Assembly (NCBI RefSeq): GCF_031180885.1 | Contig: NZ_JAPSLK010000001.1 | Coordinates: 537,158-601,157 of the forward strand | Reading direction: 5' to 3' | DNA from: Saccharothrix sp. | GTDB lineage: Bacteria; Actinomycetota; Actinomycetes; Mycobacteriales; Pseudonocardiaceae | Length of the DNA stretch: 64,000 bases | Shown here: piece after piece, positions 1 to 8,407 of the stretch | How positions within the stretch are numbered: position 1 is the stretch's first letter | How the letters are laid out: each line of letters starts with the position of its first letter | The notes under the pieces: generated by a model | Database searches by the model: none | What the model was told of the DNA's origin: nothing | What the model saw: the letters and a program-made list of their open reading frames with translations, nothing else | Made by a program: the position numbers and the translations under genes

Positions 1-1105
1 CCACCACGAGCCCCGGCGCGACCGCGAGCGTGTTGTTGCCGTCATCCCACTGCTCGCGCTCGGCGGTCACCGCGTCCAACCCGGTGTCGATCACCCGCAG
101 CCGCTCGATGCCCATGGCCTCGGCCGCCGCCTCCAGGAACGGCCGCCGGTCGTCCACCAGCACGCCGCCGTTGCCGTCCGAGCGCACCGGGTAGGCGAAC
201 AGGTTGTCCCGCACCGCCGGGTACATCACCACGGCGTCCCGGTCGACCATCGTGCACACCGTGTCCAGGTGCATGGTCGCCCGTTCCTGCGTGATCGGCA
301 CCGCCAGCACGGTGTGCGCCAGGCCGTCCGCCAGCGCCGACCGCGCGAACGACTCCGCGCCCGCCGGCGTGGTCCGCTCGCCGACGCCGATCGCCAGCAC
401 GCCCGGCGCGAGCAGCAGCACGTCACCGCCCTCCACCGGCGCGGAGTGCGCCCCGTACGCCCGGCCGGTCTTGCGGAAGCGCGGGTGGTAGGCGTAGATC
501 AGGTCGGTCAGCGCGGTCTCGCGGTCGCGCGCGGGCAGCGCCAGGGACGTGATCGCCACCCGGTCGCCCACCCACACCGACGAGTCGCGGGTGAACAGCA
601 GGTTCGGCAGCGGGTCCACGGCGAAGTCGATCGGGTGGTGCATCTTGCGCACCAGCGACGCGCCCTCGGCGGCGGGCAGCTCCTCGAACGTCATGCCGGT
701 CATCAGCGCCGTCGCGAGCTGGTCCGGGCCGATGGACGACAGGTGCGACCGCAGCGCGTCCGCCAGGTCGATGCCCAGCCGCCGCTCGTTCACCGCGCTG
801 TGGATGCCCGCGATGCGCGCGCGGTCGTCGTGCAGCGCCGCCACCAGCAGGTCCGCCAGCAGCAGCACCTCGACCCCGCGCGAGCGCAGCACCTCGGCGA
901 ACGCGTCGTGCTCCTCCTGCGCCCGGTCCACCCACGGCACGCCGTCGAACAGGAGCTGGTCGTTGTTGCGCGGGGTCAGCCGCTTCAGCTCCAGGCCCGG
1001 GCGGTGCAGCAGCACCGTGCGCAGCGGGCCCACCTCGCTGTCCACCCTCGGCGCCGGGAACGGCGCGGCGTCGACGGACTCCGTCTGAGTGATGTGCGCA
1101 GTCAC
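1..1105 (-). CDS. arcA: Arginine deiminase, 3' end cut by window edge
   Basis: Read leftward from a GTG at 1105, the product opens with the arginine-deiminase pattern: '[15 protein letters not shown]', then '[13 protein letters not shown]', 'FTRDSSVW', 'EGGDVLLL' and 'MHLDTVCTM'. These carry the Asp/Glu/His residues that bind the guanidinium of arginine. The enzyme hydrolyses arginine to citrulline and ammonia, the first step of the ADI pathway, which yields ATP under low oxygen. About 368 residues are present. The C-terminal segment with the nucleophilic Cys lies beyond base 1, so catalytic integrity cannot be judged. The start is the first GTG upstream of the conserved N-terminus. No Shine-Dalgarno is obvious. 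No arcB or arcC is visible here. Confidence 0.93.
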   Translation of the reverse strand, partial: MTAHITQTESVDAAPFPAPRVDSEVGPLRTVLLHRPGLELKRLTPRNNDQLLFDGVPWVDRAQEEHDAFAEVLRSRGVEVLLLADLLVAALHDDRARIAGIHSAVNERRLGIDLADALRSHLSSIGPDQLATALMTGMTFEELPAAEGASLVRKMHHPIDFAVDPLPNLLFTRDSSVWVGDRVAITSLALPARDRETALTDLIYAYHPRFRKTGRAYGAHSAPVEGGDVLLLAPGVLAIGVGERTTPAGAESFARSALADGLAHTVLAVPITQERATMHLDTVCTMVDRDAVVMYPAVRDNLFAYPVRSDGNGGVLVDDRRPFLEAAAEAMGIERLRVIDTGLDAVTAEREQWDDGNNTLAVAPGLVV

Positions 1106-1313
1106 GTAGGCGAGGGTAACCCGACGGCGGCGAAACATGCAGCTCTAAGTGGCCTAGATCAGCGAAACTCGATCGTATGAACGGCTCAACGCAGCGAATC
1201 GTTAAGCACTCGCGCGCTTGTGGGCGTGAAACGTTGCGTTGTGACGTGGACTGGGTCTGTCCCGATGATCGGGGTGACTGGGATGATCGACGTCCTAACC
1301 GGGGAGGAAACGC
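1106..1313. other. Divergent promoter region between arcA and EACC1 gene
   Basis: This 208-bp spacer separates the leftward arcA start from the rightward EACC1 start. It is noticeably less GC-rich than the flanking genes near 1140-1210. A strong Shine-Dalgarno (GGGGAGGAAA) lies just before 1314. I see no clear operator. Confidence 0.5.
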
Positions 1314-1670
1314 GTGTTCCACTTGACGATCGACGCGCCGGGCAGTGCGGCGTCCGCGACGAACCTGCTGCTGGAGGAGTTGGTCCGGGGCGCCCGCGTG
1401 GACGCCCGGCACGCGCCGACGGAGCTGCCGGACGGTGCGAAGAGCGGCACCGGCATGGCCATCGCCGAACTGGTGGTCAACGGCGCGCTGCCCGCCGCCG
1501 TGGCCGCCGCCGTCGCGTCCGTCATCACCGCCTTCGTGCAGCGCGGCAGCGCGCGCAAGGTGACCATCAAGGTCGGCCAGGACTCGATCACCGTCCAGGG
1601 CGGCAGCAAGGCCGACCAGCGGGCACTCGTGCAGACGTTCCTGGAGAAGCACGGCTCCACGGACGCCTGA
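1314..1670 (+). CDS. EACC1-type effector-associated constant component
   Basis: A 118-residue protein starting at a GTG with the Shine-Dalgarno GGAGG eight bases upstream. A short alpha/beta N-terminus is followed by a predicted helix around residues 43-70 ('AIAELVVNGALPAAVAAAVA'), which may insert in a membrane or pack as a helix. Then come a basic strand ('ARKVTIKVGQDSITVQG') and a C-terminal 'QRALVQTFLEKHG'. This architecture matches the EACC1 family (effector-associated constant component 1), which is found beside caspase- or trypsin-like proteases in actinobacterial conflict systems. The stop is one base from the start of the protease gene, so the two are almost certainly co-translated. 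It is likely an adaptor or trigger for the downstream protease. Assignment rests on motif and context recognition. Confidence 0.72.
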   Translation: MFHLTIDAPGSAASATNLLLEELVRGARVDARHAPTELPDGAKSGTGMAIAELVVNGALPAAVAAAVASVITAFVQRGSARKVTIKVGQDSITVQGGSKADQRALVQTFLEKHGSTDA

Positions 1671-1671
1671 C

Positions 1672-3714
1672 GTGGGCCGTTACGCCTTATTGGTGGCCAC
1701 GGGGGAGTACGAGGACGCCCGGCTGAGCCGGTTGCGCGCGCCCTCGCAGGACGTGGAGCGCCTCGCCGCGCTGCTGGAGGACCCGGACGTCGGCGGCTTC
1801 GCGGGCGTCCGGGTCCTGCGCGACGCCACCGCCGACGAGATCCGCCGCGCCGTCGAGGACGTGCTGGCCTCGCGCACCCCCGACGACCTGGTCCTGCTCT
1901 ACTTCTCGTGCCACGGCCTGACCACGCCCGCGCGCCGGCTGTACTTCGCCGCCGCCAACACCCTCCAGGACCGGCCCGCCGGCACCGCCATCCCGCGCTC
2001 GTTCGTCAACGAGCAGTTGGAGGACTGCCGGGCGGCGGGCCGCATCCTGGTGCTGGACTGCTGCTTCAGCGGCGCGTTCGTGGAGGGCTTCAAGGACGCC
2101 TCGGCGACCGTCCTGGACGACACCGCGCAGGGGTACGTCGTGCTGACCGCCTCGAACGCCTACGAGTACGCGTTCGAGCAGGACACCCTGTCCCTGGAGG
2201 CGCCGCGGGCGTCGCTGTTCACCGACGTGCTGATCGAGGGCCTGTCCAGCGGGGCGGCCGACCTCGACGGCGACGGGTGGGTCGACGTCAACGAGCTGTT
2301 CGGCTACGCGCACCGCGAGGTCCGGCGGCGACGCCCCGACCAGACCCCGCAGTTCTTCGCCCAGGCGGGCGGGCCGCCGCTGCGGGTCGCGCGGGCCGGG
2401 CGGTCGGTGCCGACGACGGTGCGGCGGTCGGCGTCCTACACGTCCGGGCAACTGCTGGTGGCACGCGGGTTCCGGGCGGCGGCCGAGCCGGTGTGCCGCA
2501 CCCTCGGGCCGTTGGGGCGGCGGTCGGTGCTGTTCGTGCGGGGCGTGCCGGTCGAGCTGTCCGACGCCGCCGCCATCGCGGGCGCGTTCCAGCCGGACGA
2601 CCCGCGCGACACGCTCGGCGCCTCCTACGTGCGGGAACTGATCGAGGAGGTGCACCGGGTGGCCGGGGACGGCGCCGCGTCGGCGGTCGCCGTGGCGCAG
2701 GGCGCGATCCTGCGGCTGGTCGAGGCCATGCGCGACGGCCACAACCCGGTCCGGCTCATGCACGGCGTGCGTGCGGCCGGTGCCCGAGCGGCGGACCTGA
2801 TCGCCGAAACCGCGCAACCGCTGGAGAAGTCGGACACGGCACGCCTGGCCACCTCGTCCTCGGGCAGCGCCGAGATCGGCGAGGTCGTCGGGCAGGTGAT
2901 GGCGGTGACCGGCAGGCGGGGCGCGCTCCTGGTCGAACCGACCCGGCGGTTCGGCCTGGACTACGAGATCACCCGCGGCCTGCGCTTCGACGGCGGCTAC
3001 GCCTCGCCGCAGTCGATCACCGACCGGACCCGCCGGGAGGCGGTGCTGGAGTCACCGCAGGTCTTCCTCCACGCGGGCCGCCTGGCCGCGGTGCCGGACA
3101 CGCTCGCCGCGGCGCCCGGGAAGGTGCTGGTGGTGTGCGAGGAGGTGTCGGACGAGGTGCTGAGGCACCTGGACACCGGCAAGGTCGTGGTGACCGCGGG
3201 CCGGGAGGTCCTGCTCCCGCTGGCCGCCGTGGTGGGCGGACGCGTCCTCGACCAGGACCTGCTCATGTTCCGGGTGGGCCAGGCGGACATGGGCCGGGCG
3301 GCGAAGGCAGTGATCTCGGAGCACTCCACCACGGTCATCGGCCTGCCCGACGTCGGCGCGCCCGGTGCGGAGGCGGCGGGCATCATCCGCGCACCCGCCG
3401 AGGACGTCGGACGGGTGAGCGCGGCGGTCCGCACCGTGCGCGGCGCGGTGACGGCGGGTGTGTTGCGCGGCGCGGCGGTCGGCCTGCGCGAGGTCGGCGA
3501 ACTCCTGGCCGCCGAAGCAACGGGGAGCGCGGCGGAGGTCGCGGGCTGGCGGGCCCTGGCGGGCGCGCTGTCCGAACCGTCGAGGTGGATCGCCGAGAAC
3601 GCGGCCGTGGAGATCACCGACCTGGACCCGCTCCTGATCGACTCGGCCGAAACCGCCCGCGCGGTCGTCGCCGCAGCCACCGCGACCACCGCCCGCTTCC
3701 TCCTGGTCGCCTGA
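1672..3714 (+). CDS. Caspase-like protease fused to degenerate GroEL-like chaperonin
   Basis: This 680-residue fusion has a caspase/metacaspase peptidase at about residues 1-235, with the catalytic dyad visible: His81 in 'YFSCHGL' and Cys131 in 'LVLDCCFSGAF'. From about residue 255 to the end the sequence follows GroEL: 'CRTLGPLGRRSVLF' for TLGPKGRNVVL, 'RVAGDGAASAVAVAQGAI' for the GDGTTTATVLAQAI loop, 'RGLRFDGGYASP' for the FDRGYLSP apical entry, and 'EHSTTVIG' for the DTTTI strand. The aspartate equivalent to GroEL Asp87 remains (Asp333), but the Asp398-equivalent helix reads 'RVSAAVRTVRGAV' and lacks the aspartate, so ATP hydrolysis is probably lost. Codon 6 is a rare TTA. It is co-translated with EACC1. 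Likely an immunity or cell-death effector whose chaperonin part senses or baits. The GroEL-like part is my alignment by eye. Confidence 0.82.
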   Translation: MGRYALLVATGEYEDARLSRLRAPSQDVERLAALLEDPDVGGFAGVRVLRDATADEIRRAVEDVLASRTPDDLVLLYFSCHGLTTPARRLYFAAANTLQDRPAGTAIPRSFVNEQLEDCRAAGRILVLDCCFSGAFVEGFKDASATVLDDTAQGYVVLTASNAYEYAFEQDTLSLEAPRASLFTDVLIEGLSSGAADLDGDGWVDVNELFGYAHREVRRRRPDQTPQFFAQAGGPPLRVARAGRSVPTTVRRSASYTSGQLLVARGFRAAAEPVCRTLGPLGRRSVLFVRGVPVELSDAAAIAGAFQPDDPRDTLGASYVRELIEEVHRVAGDGAASAVAVAQGAILRLVEAMRDGHNPVRLMHGVRAAGARAADLIAETAQPLEKSDTARLATSSSGSAEIGEVVGQVMAVTGRRGALLVEPTRRFGLDYEITRGLRFDGGYASPQSITDRTRREAVLESPQVFLHAGRLAAVPDTLAAAPGKVLVVCEEVSDEVLRHLDTGKVVVTAGREVLLPLAAVVGGRVLDQDLLMFRVGQADMGRAAKAVISEHSTTVIGLPDVGAPGAEAAGIIRAPAEDVGRVSAAVRTVRGAVTAGVLRGAAVGLREVGELLAAEATGSAAEVAGWRALAGALSEPSRWIAENAAVEITDLDPLLIDSAETARAVVAAATATTARFLLVA

Positions 3715-3738
3715 CCCCGGCGGACTGTCGGTCGCCGA

Positions 3739-3818
3739 CGGGACAATGAGCCCCAGGGGGCGCTCGGACTCGATTGTCGGTGGTCCGTGGGACAATGGAA
3801 CCGGGGGCCGGAGGCCGC
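3739..3818 (-). repeat. Dispersed intergenic repeat family A, copy 1 (reverse)
   Basis: Read on the minus strand, this stretch contains GGCCTCCGGCCCCCG, CATTGTCCCAC, a CGACAAT block and GAGCGCCCC. It is collinear over about 75 bp with the copy at 28981-29060 and partly with copies at 36921 and 48640. It lies between the convergent caspase-chaperonin and GPP34 genes. Function unknown. Confidence 0.7.
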
Positions 3819-3859
3819 GGGTCAGCTGGTCGGCCGCGGGTCAGCTGGTCGGCCGCGCG

Positions 3860-4519
3860 TCAGCTGGTCGCGGCGGGCACGATGGCGGCGACCATCATCA
3901 CCGACACCGCCACCTGCACCTCCTCGATCGCCTTCCGGGTCGCCTCGGCCGCCCACTCGCCCTCGGAGATCTCCTTCAGCCGCCGCTTCACCACGTCCCG
4001 CGGCTGGTCGGCGAACACCTGCCGGTCGAACTGGACGGCCCTGATCAGCGCGCACAGCGCCGCCGTCCGCGGGTCGACCGGCCTGCCCGAGCCGACCGCC
4101 AGCGCCAGCCGCGCCCGGACCTCGGTCTCCAGCGGCGGCTCGACACCGCCGGGGGACGGGAAGCGGGTGCGCGGGAAGACCAGCAGCACCTTGTCCTGCT
4201 CGCGGCGCAGCACGCCGGACTCCGCCAGGCCGTCCAGGACCCGGTCGGTCAGCCCTTTGCTCAGCTTCTCCACCCACGCCTTCGGCTTGCGCAAGCGGTC
4301 GTCGGCGATCCGGGTCAGGGCGTCGTCCAGCACGTCGTGCCCGATGCGCTCGGTGCTCAGCGCCACGACGTTCTTGTCCGCCACCTCGACCCGGCCGGCG
4401 ATCGCCAGCTCGACCAGCACCGCGCCGGCCAGGCCGTACCCGAGGGCGGGCTGACCCAGCCGGCGCGTGCCGTCGTCGTCGTAGGCCAACAGGGCCAGTT
4501 CGTCGGCGAGCGTCAACAT
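3860..4519 (-). CDS. GPP34 / GOLPH3-VPS74 family phosphoprotein
   Basis: A 219-residue protein beginning 'MLTLADELALLAYDDDG', the standard opening of actinobacterial GPP34-domain proteins. It then has 'YGLAGAVLVELAIAGRV', 'DDALTRIAD' and 'LRREQDKVLL' in the family order. Eukaryotic relatives bind phosphatidylinositol-4-phosphate and Golgi glycosyltransferases. Bacterial members are common in Streptomyces-type genomes and of unknown role, presumably membrane-associated. It is full length and ends convergent to the caspase-chaperonin gene. The C-terminus is hydrophobic ('VAVSVMMVAAIVPAATS'), which could help membrane attachment. No operon partner is obvious, since the next leftward gene upstream starts beyond a 20-bp gap and is a secreted hydrolase. 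Confidence 0.88.
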   Translation of the reverse strand: MLTLADELALLAYDDDGTRRLGQPALGYGLAGAVLVELAIAGRVEVADKNVVALSTERIGHDVLDDALTRIADDRLRKPKAWVEKLSKGLTDRVLDGLAESGVLRREQDKVLLVFPRTRFPSPGGVEPPLETEVRARLALAVGSGRPVDPRTAALCALIRAVQFDRQVFADQPRDVVKRRLKEISEGEWAAEATRKAIEEVQVAVSVMMVAAIVPAATS

Positions 4520-4539
4520 ACGACCACGATAGGCGCTGA

Positions 4540-5772
4540 TCAGGTGATGAAGCGGGTGTCCGGGTGGCGCACCGGGCCGTGGTCGAACAGCCAGCCGCCC
4601 CGGTGCTTCAGGTGCAGGTCGAAGAACCCGCCGAAGTAGGCGCGCTGCGCGTCCATCGACCGCTCGGCGTCGATCCAGCCGACGACCTGGCGCCGCCTGT
4701 CCGGCGCGACCAGGTCACCCAGTTGCGGCACGGCGAACTGGAGGTCGGTGAACCCCAGGTGCGCCGCCCCGTCGAAGTGCAGGTCGCGCTTCCACCCCCG
4801 CTGGTTGAGCCAGAACTGGTGCCACGTCGGGTCGAGCTCCGTCTCCACGTGCGAGTGCGCGACCAGCCGGCCGTCGACCTCGAAGTCCGCGCCGACCAGC
4901 ATGAACGGCCGGTCCAGGCCGTGCTTCACGACTTCGCCCACCTGGTCGGAGCGCATCGCGCCGTCGATGTTGATGCCCGCGTCGACCCGCCGGTCGTGGT
5001 GCATCGTCTCGCCGGACGTGAACCCGCCGTACGAGTGCCCGTACATGCCCACGCGGGACAGGTCCAGCGCCCCGGCCAGGCCGCGCGGCAGCGGGTCGCG
5101 CTCCGCGTCCGGGTTCTCGCCGCGCTCCAGGCGTTCCAACTGGTCGAGCACGAACCGCGAGTCCGCGACCCGCGCGTCCAGCGCGGTGCGCAGCGCGGCG
5201 GCGTCGGGCTCGGTGACCGACCCGATCACGAGCCGCCCGCCCGGGAACTCGACGACCCCGGCTTCGTGCGTGTGCGAGATGGACACCACGACGTAGCCCC
5301 GGCTGGCCAGGTCGTCGGTGAGGCCCGCGTTCAGCTCGCGCAGGCCGCCGAAGCCGTGCGAGAACAGCACGACCGGCCAGTCGCCGCGCAACGCCTTGGC
5401 ACCCGTGCGGGTGTGCCGCTTCGTCGCGCCCCAGTCCACCGCACCGGGCGGCACGCCCAGCTGGTCCGGATCGGCCGCGAACTGCTCGATGGCCGATCCG
5501 ACGGCGGGCGTCAGCCACGGGGCGCGGTCGCCGTCGCGGTGCGCCGGGTAGGTGACGGTCACCATCAGTTCGCGCTTCTGGGCCGGGAACCACGGGTCCG
5601 GGCGCGAGTCGACGAGGTGCAGGTCGGTGGTGCCGACCGGGTAGTGGCCGGTCGGCGCGGGCATGGTGATCCGCGCGGGCGCGGCTTCGGCCGAGGCCGG
5701 CGGCGCGAGCAGCGTGGCGGCGATCGCGACCCCCGCGAGCAGGGCCGGCACGCGTCTGTGCGTTGTGGACAT
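4540..5772 (-). CDS. Secreted lipase/PAF-acetylhydrolase-like alpha/beta hydrolase
   Basis: A 410-residue exported serine hydrolase. I chose the ATG at 5772 because GGAGGGG sits just before it and a signal peptide follows immediately ('RRVPALLAGVAIAATLLA', cleavage near ASA-EAAP). The longer upstream reading has no such signal. The oxyanion region is 'VVLFSHGFGGLREL' and the nucleophile elbow is 'GMYGHSYGGF' with the Ser. A histidine near 'DGAAHLGFTDLQF' is a good triad candidate. Family relatives are PAF-acetylhydrolase-like and actinomycete lipases or cutinase-like esterases that act on secreted lipid or polyester substrates. The real substrate cannot be told from sequence. It lies at the end of a run of leftward genes. 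Confidence 0.85.
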   Translation of the reverse strand: MSTTHRRVPALLAGVAIAATLLAPPASAEAAPARITMPAPTGHYPVGTTDLHLVDSRPDPWFPAQKRELMVTVTYPAHRDGDRAPWLTPAVGSAIEQFAADPDQLGVPPGAVDWGATKRHTRTGAKALRGDWPVVLFSHGFGGLRELNAGLTDDLASRGYVVVSISHTHEAGVVEFPGGRLVIGSVTEPDAAALRTALDARVADSRFVLDQLERLERGENPDAERDPLPRGLAGALDLSRVGMYGHSYGGFTSGETMHHDRRVDAGINIDGAMRSDQVGEVVKHGLDRPFMLVGADFEVDGRLVAHSHVETELDPTWHQFWLNQRGWKRDLHFDGAAHLGFTDLQFAVPQLGDLVAPDRRRQVVGWIDAERSMDAQRAYFGGFFDLHLKHRGGWLFDHGPVRHPDTRFIT

Positions 5773-5871
5773 TTCCCCTCCTTGCCGGATGGCGGCAGGC
5801 CCATGCTGGCAAGGGGGTTCGCGGTGGCGCGTCAGTCCGGCGGAGGAGTCGACGTCCACCGACGGGGTGAT

Positions 5872-6624
5872 CTACGGCAGCCAGGAGACGGTGCCGCGCA
5901 GGGCCGTGTACCCGACGAAAGCCACCACGTCGAGGAGCGTGTGCGCGATGACCAGCGCCCACAGGCGGTTCGTGCGCTGCCAGACCTTGCCGAACACCAG
6001 GCCCATCACCACGTTGCCGATGAACCCGCCGAAACCCTGGTAGAGGTGGTACGAGCCGCGCAGCACCGCGCTGGCCAGCAGCGCGGTGTTGTCCTTGAGC
6101 CCCAACTGCTTCAGTCGCGTCAGCAGGTAGCCGACGACCAGCACCTCCTCGGCCCACGCGTTGCCCGCGGCGGCGAGGATGAGGACGACGCTGCGCCACC
6201 ACGACTCGTCCAAAGTGGACGGAAGGACGGCGAGGTTGAGGCCGAGGTTCCAGGCGATCAGGTAGAAGACCAGGCCCGGGATGCCGATCACGGCGGCCAG
6301 TGCCGTGCCGCCGAGGAAGTCCTTGCCCGGCCGGGTGCGGTCGAGGCCGATGGACCGCAGCGCGATCCCGCCCCGCCACAACAGGTACGCGCCGAGCCCG
6401 CCCCACGCTGCCAGCTGCACCACGCTGAGCAGCTGCGCGATCATGTCGAGCAGGTCGAAGCGGGCCTGCGGGACGTTGATCGCGACCGACTGCTCGTTGA
6501 GCGGCTTGGGCTGGAGCAGGCTGTCCAGCAGCCGCACCAGGCTCCGCAACCCGGACAGGCCGAGGGTGACGGCGAAGACCAGCAGCAGCTCGACCTTGTG
6601 GGCGGTGCGTTCCTCCGGGATCAC
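5872..6624 (-). CDS. CPBP-family intramembrane glutamic endopeptidase
   Basis: A 250-residue polytopic membrane protein with about six to eight hydrophobic segments. The CPBP (Rce1-like/ABI) motifs are in order: motif 1 'AWAEEVLVVGYL' with the paired catalytic glutamates, motif 2 'RGSYHLYQG', and motif 3 'IAHTLLDVVAF' with its His and Asp. Such proteases cleave membrane-associated or prenylated peptides and are often linked to peptide maturation or bacteriocin immunity. No peptide gene is seen nearby. It sits 100 bp upstream of the lipase gene and 10 bp downstream of the DUF2470 gene, so it may be co-transcribed with the latter. Confidence 0.88.
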   Translation of the reverse strand: MIPEERTAHKVELLLVFAVTLGLSGLRSLVRLLDSLLQPKPLNEQSVAINVPQARFDLLDMIAQLLSVVQLAAWGGLGAYLLWRGGIALRSIGLDRTRPGKDFLGGTALAAVIGIPGLVFYLIAWNLGLNLAVLPSTLDESWWRSVVLILAAAGNAWAEEVLVVGYLLTRLKQLGLKDNTALLASAVLRGSYHLYQGFGGFIGNVVMGLVFGKVWQRTNRLWALVIAHTLLDVVAFVGYTALRGTVSWLP

Positions 6625-6633
6625 CCGCGCAGG

Positions 6634-7392
6634 TTAACGGCGCTGCGCGAGGAACGGGCAGCCCATCAGCCGGCGCAGCTCCACCGCCAGCTCGTTGGAC
6701 GTGGACACCGGCCGGGAGAACGCGATGCGCACGTCGTGGTCGGAGTCCGCGGCTTCCACGCGCAGCCGCAGCCCGAACCGGTCCAGCCCGAGCGGCCGGA
6801 CGTGGCCGCCGCGCAGGTCGTCCGGCAGGTGCTGGGCGAGCAGGCCGACGACGTCCCGGTGCGACAGCTCCAGGTGCCGCAGCCAGTGGTCCTCCTGCCG
6901 GTGGAACGGGTCCGGGTCGGCCTGCGCGAACAGCTCGGGACGCAGCGAGGTGGTGCCCTCCGCGTCCGCGACGACCAGGCTCGCCGGGCACAGCCGGAGC
7001 GCGGACGCGCCGTGGCCGACGTCCAGCAGGCGGGGGTCGGGGCGTTCCTCGGCGACTTCCAGGCAGGCGGCGCGGGCCTCGTGCGGGTCCATCGTGCGCA
7101 GCCAGCCGGTCACCCAGAGGAGGCCGCGCACCGGTTCGCGCAAGGGCACGGGGGCGTGGTCGGCGACCTCCAGCATCGCGGTGATCTCACCGCCCTCGGC
7201 GGCTCTGGTGAGCGGGTGGTCGTCCGGCAGCAGGATCGTCGCGTCACCGCAGGCGTGCACGTGGTGCAGCAACGGCGTGATGCGGTTCTCCGTGCCGTCC
7301 GACGGCAGCAGCGCGGCGCGGCCACCCCGCGCGGCGATCGTCCGCGCACGCTCCGCGGGGTGCGGCGCGGGCGGTCGGCGGTTGTCGGTCAC
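6634..7392 (-). CDS. DUF2470-domain protein, probably iron/heme related
   Basis: A 252-residue cytosolic protein starting at a GTG with a strong GGAGGTG Shine-Dalgarno. The N-terminus 'HPAERARTIAARGG' and the C-terminal domain 'LRRLMGCPFL' are typical of actinobacterial DUF2470 proteins. These relate to the FMN-binding split-barrel (HugZ-like) heme-utilisation proteins and often sit near siderophore genes. The iron-box-like palindrome 17-35 bases upstream supports iron repression. The CPBP gene follows after 10 bp. No catalytic residues are established for the family, so the exact role is unknown. Confidence 0.82.
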   Translation of the reverse strand: MTDNRRPPAPHPAERARTIAARGGRAALLPSDGTENRITPLLHHVHACGDATILLPDDHPLTRAAEGGEITAMLEVADHAPVPLREPVRGLLWVTGWLRTMDPHEARAACLEVAEERPDPRLLDVGHGASALRLCPASLVVADAEGTTSLRPELFAQADPDPFHRQEDHWLRHLELSHRDVVGLLAQHLPDDLRGGHVRPLGLDRFGLRLRVEAADSDHDVRIAFSRPVSTSNELAVELRRLMGCPFLAQRR

Positions 7393-7408
7393 CGTTCACC
7401 TCCCCGAG

Positions 7409-7427
7409 TTAGGGCAGCCTAACTTGG
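7409..7427 (-). promoter_or_regulatory. Candidate IdeR/DtxR iron box
   Basis: TTAGGGCAGCCTAACTTGG matches 14 of 19 positions of the DtxR/IdeR/DmdR consensus (TTAGGTTAGCCTAACCTAA). It lies 17-35 bases upstream of the DUF2470 start, where bound repressor would block transcription or initiation. Confidence 0.7.
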
Positions 7428-7560
7428 AGGTGCGGGTAGGGGAAGTCCCACGAACGGATGTCCCGCTTCGTGGTTGCCCGCAGACGCGGAGTGCCCGGAG
7501 GTCGTAGCCTCGTCGGTCGTGTCTCGTGGGTAGTGGCCTCGGCGATGGCGGAGGTGAGCC

Positions 7561-8031
7561 GTGGTCGTGCCGAACAGGCCCTCCACCGAGGGCTCGGCCC
7601 TGGATGACGAGTGGACGCGGCACTGCCTGGAGATCGCGAGCCGACGCGCGTTCGGTTGGGTGGTCTTGGGCGTGTTGGCGTTCGTGGGGCAGCTGTTGTT
7701 GGTCTTCCTGGCTCCCGTCCCAGACGTGCCTGTGGTGCTCTTGGCCTTCTCAACTGTCGTCTTGCTGGCCGCCTTACGCCGCCGCCGCCCAGCCGCCCGG
7801 CTCTTGGCGGATCGCGAGTGGCACTACGTCCGAATCCACTGGCGGCACGGCTTGCTGGTGGTGCACGGCGAACGCCCCCTGGTCCTGGACATCACCGCCG
7901 GCCCGTTGGTTCGGGGCCGAATCAGCCGCCACCGCCGAGCCTGGCTCGTGCCGCCGGACAGGGCGGGCAACACAGTGGTCACCTTCCGCGGCATCCCCCA
8001 CCTCTTCCCCGCCCAAACCCGCCGCCGCTGA
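7561..8031 (+). CDS. Small two-helix membrane protein, paralogue of 8408-8884
   Basis: A 156-residue protein of unknown function. I take the GTG at 7561, six bases after GGAGG. After 'LDDEWTRHCLEIASRRAFGW' come two adjacent transmembrane segments (about residues 34-68), a basic loop ('LRRRRPAARLL') and a soluble C-terminal half with predicted beta strands ('HYVRIHWRHGLLVVHGERPLVL'). The gene holds a TTA leucine codon near 7771. The same plan (acidic-EWTR-C N-terminus, hairpin, basic stretch, beta-rich tail) recurs in the next rightward gene, so the two look like an old tandem duplication. No family recognised. Confidence 0.7.
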   Translation: MVVPNRPSTEGSALDDEWTRHCLEIASRRAFGWVVLGVLAFVGQLLLVFLAPVPDVPVVLLAFSTVVLLAALRRRRPAARLLADREWHYVRIHWRHGLLVVHGERPLVLDITAGPLVRGRISRHRRAWLVPPDRAGNTVVTFRGIPHLFPAQTRRR

Positions 8032-8407
8032 CCCCAACCGAGACTATCGATGCCCCGACCGAACCCCGCCGCCCGCGCCCCCCGGACCGCCCGTCCCGCC
8101 GGCTGCGCCCCCGAACCGCCCGCCCTGCCGCCCGCGCTCCGGACCGCCCGCCCCGCAGACCGCCGCACTCCGCCAACCCGCCACCGGCAAAACCTGCCCC
8201 GCTCGCCGTCGAGCCAGAACCACCTGGTGCAGACGGTGCCCGGCGAGTCGGGCGGGTGCAGTGTCCGCCGGTGCGCGTCGGGTCGGCCGCGTCGATCGTC
8301 GCGTCGGATGGGTCGCGTCGGATCGGTCGCGGTTGAGAGGTATCTCTCGCGGGTTTCGGTGATCATTTGTTCGGCTATCCCGGCTGGAAGAGCTCGTTTC
8401 TGGTTGT
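8032..8407. other. Intergenic spacer with C-rich and short-repeat tracts
   Basis: This 376-bp spacer separates two paralogous genes. Bases 8050-8220 are a C-rich, G-poor tract (long CCGCCC runs). Near 8288-8335 there are repeats of a TCGCGTCGGAT unit (GGTCGCGTCGGAT twice in close succession). No convincing ORF with its own Shine-Dalgarno was found. The less GC-rich stretch at 8336-8400 is the likely promoter of the next gene. Confidence 0.5.

Noticed and set aside
1140-1200. DosR-like box in the arcA promoter
   Set aside because: Arginine deiminase would suit hypoxic control, but no GGGAC-N4-GTCCC-like palindrome was found there.
4564-7422. Very long open frame antisense to the lipase/CPBP/DUF2470 genes
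   Set aside because: Arg/Pro/Val/His-rich composition typical of high-GC shadow frames; recognised protein families lie on the opposite strand.
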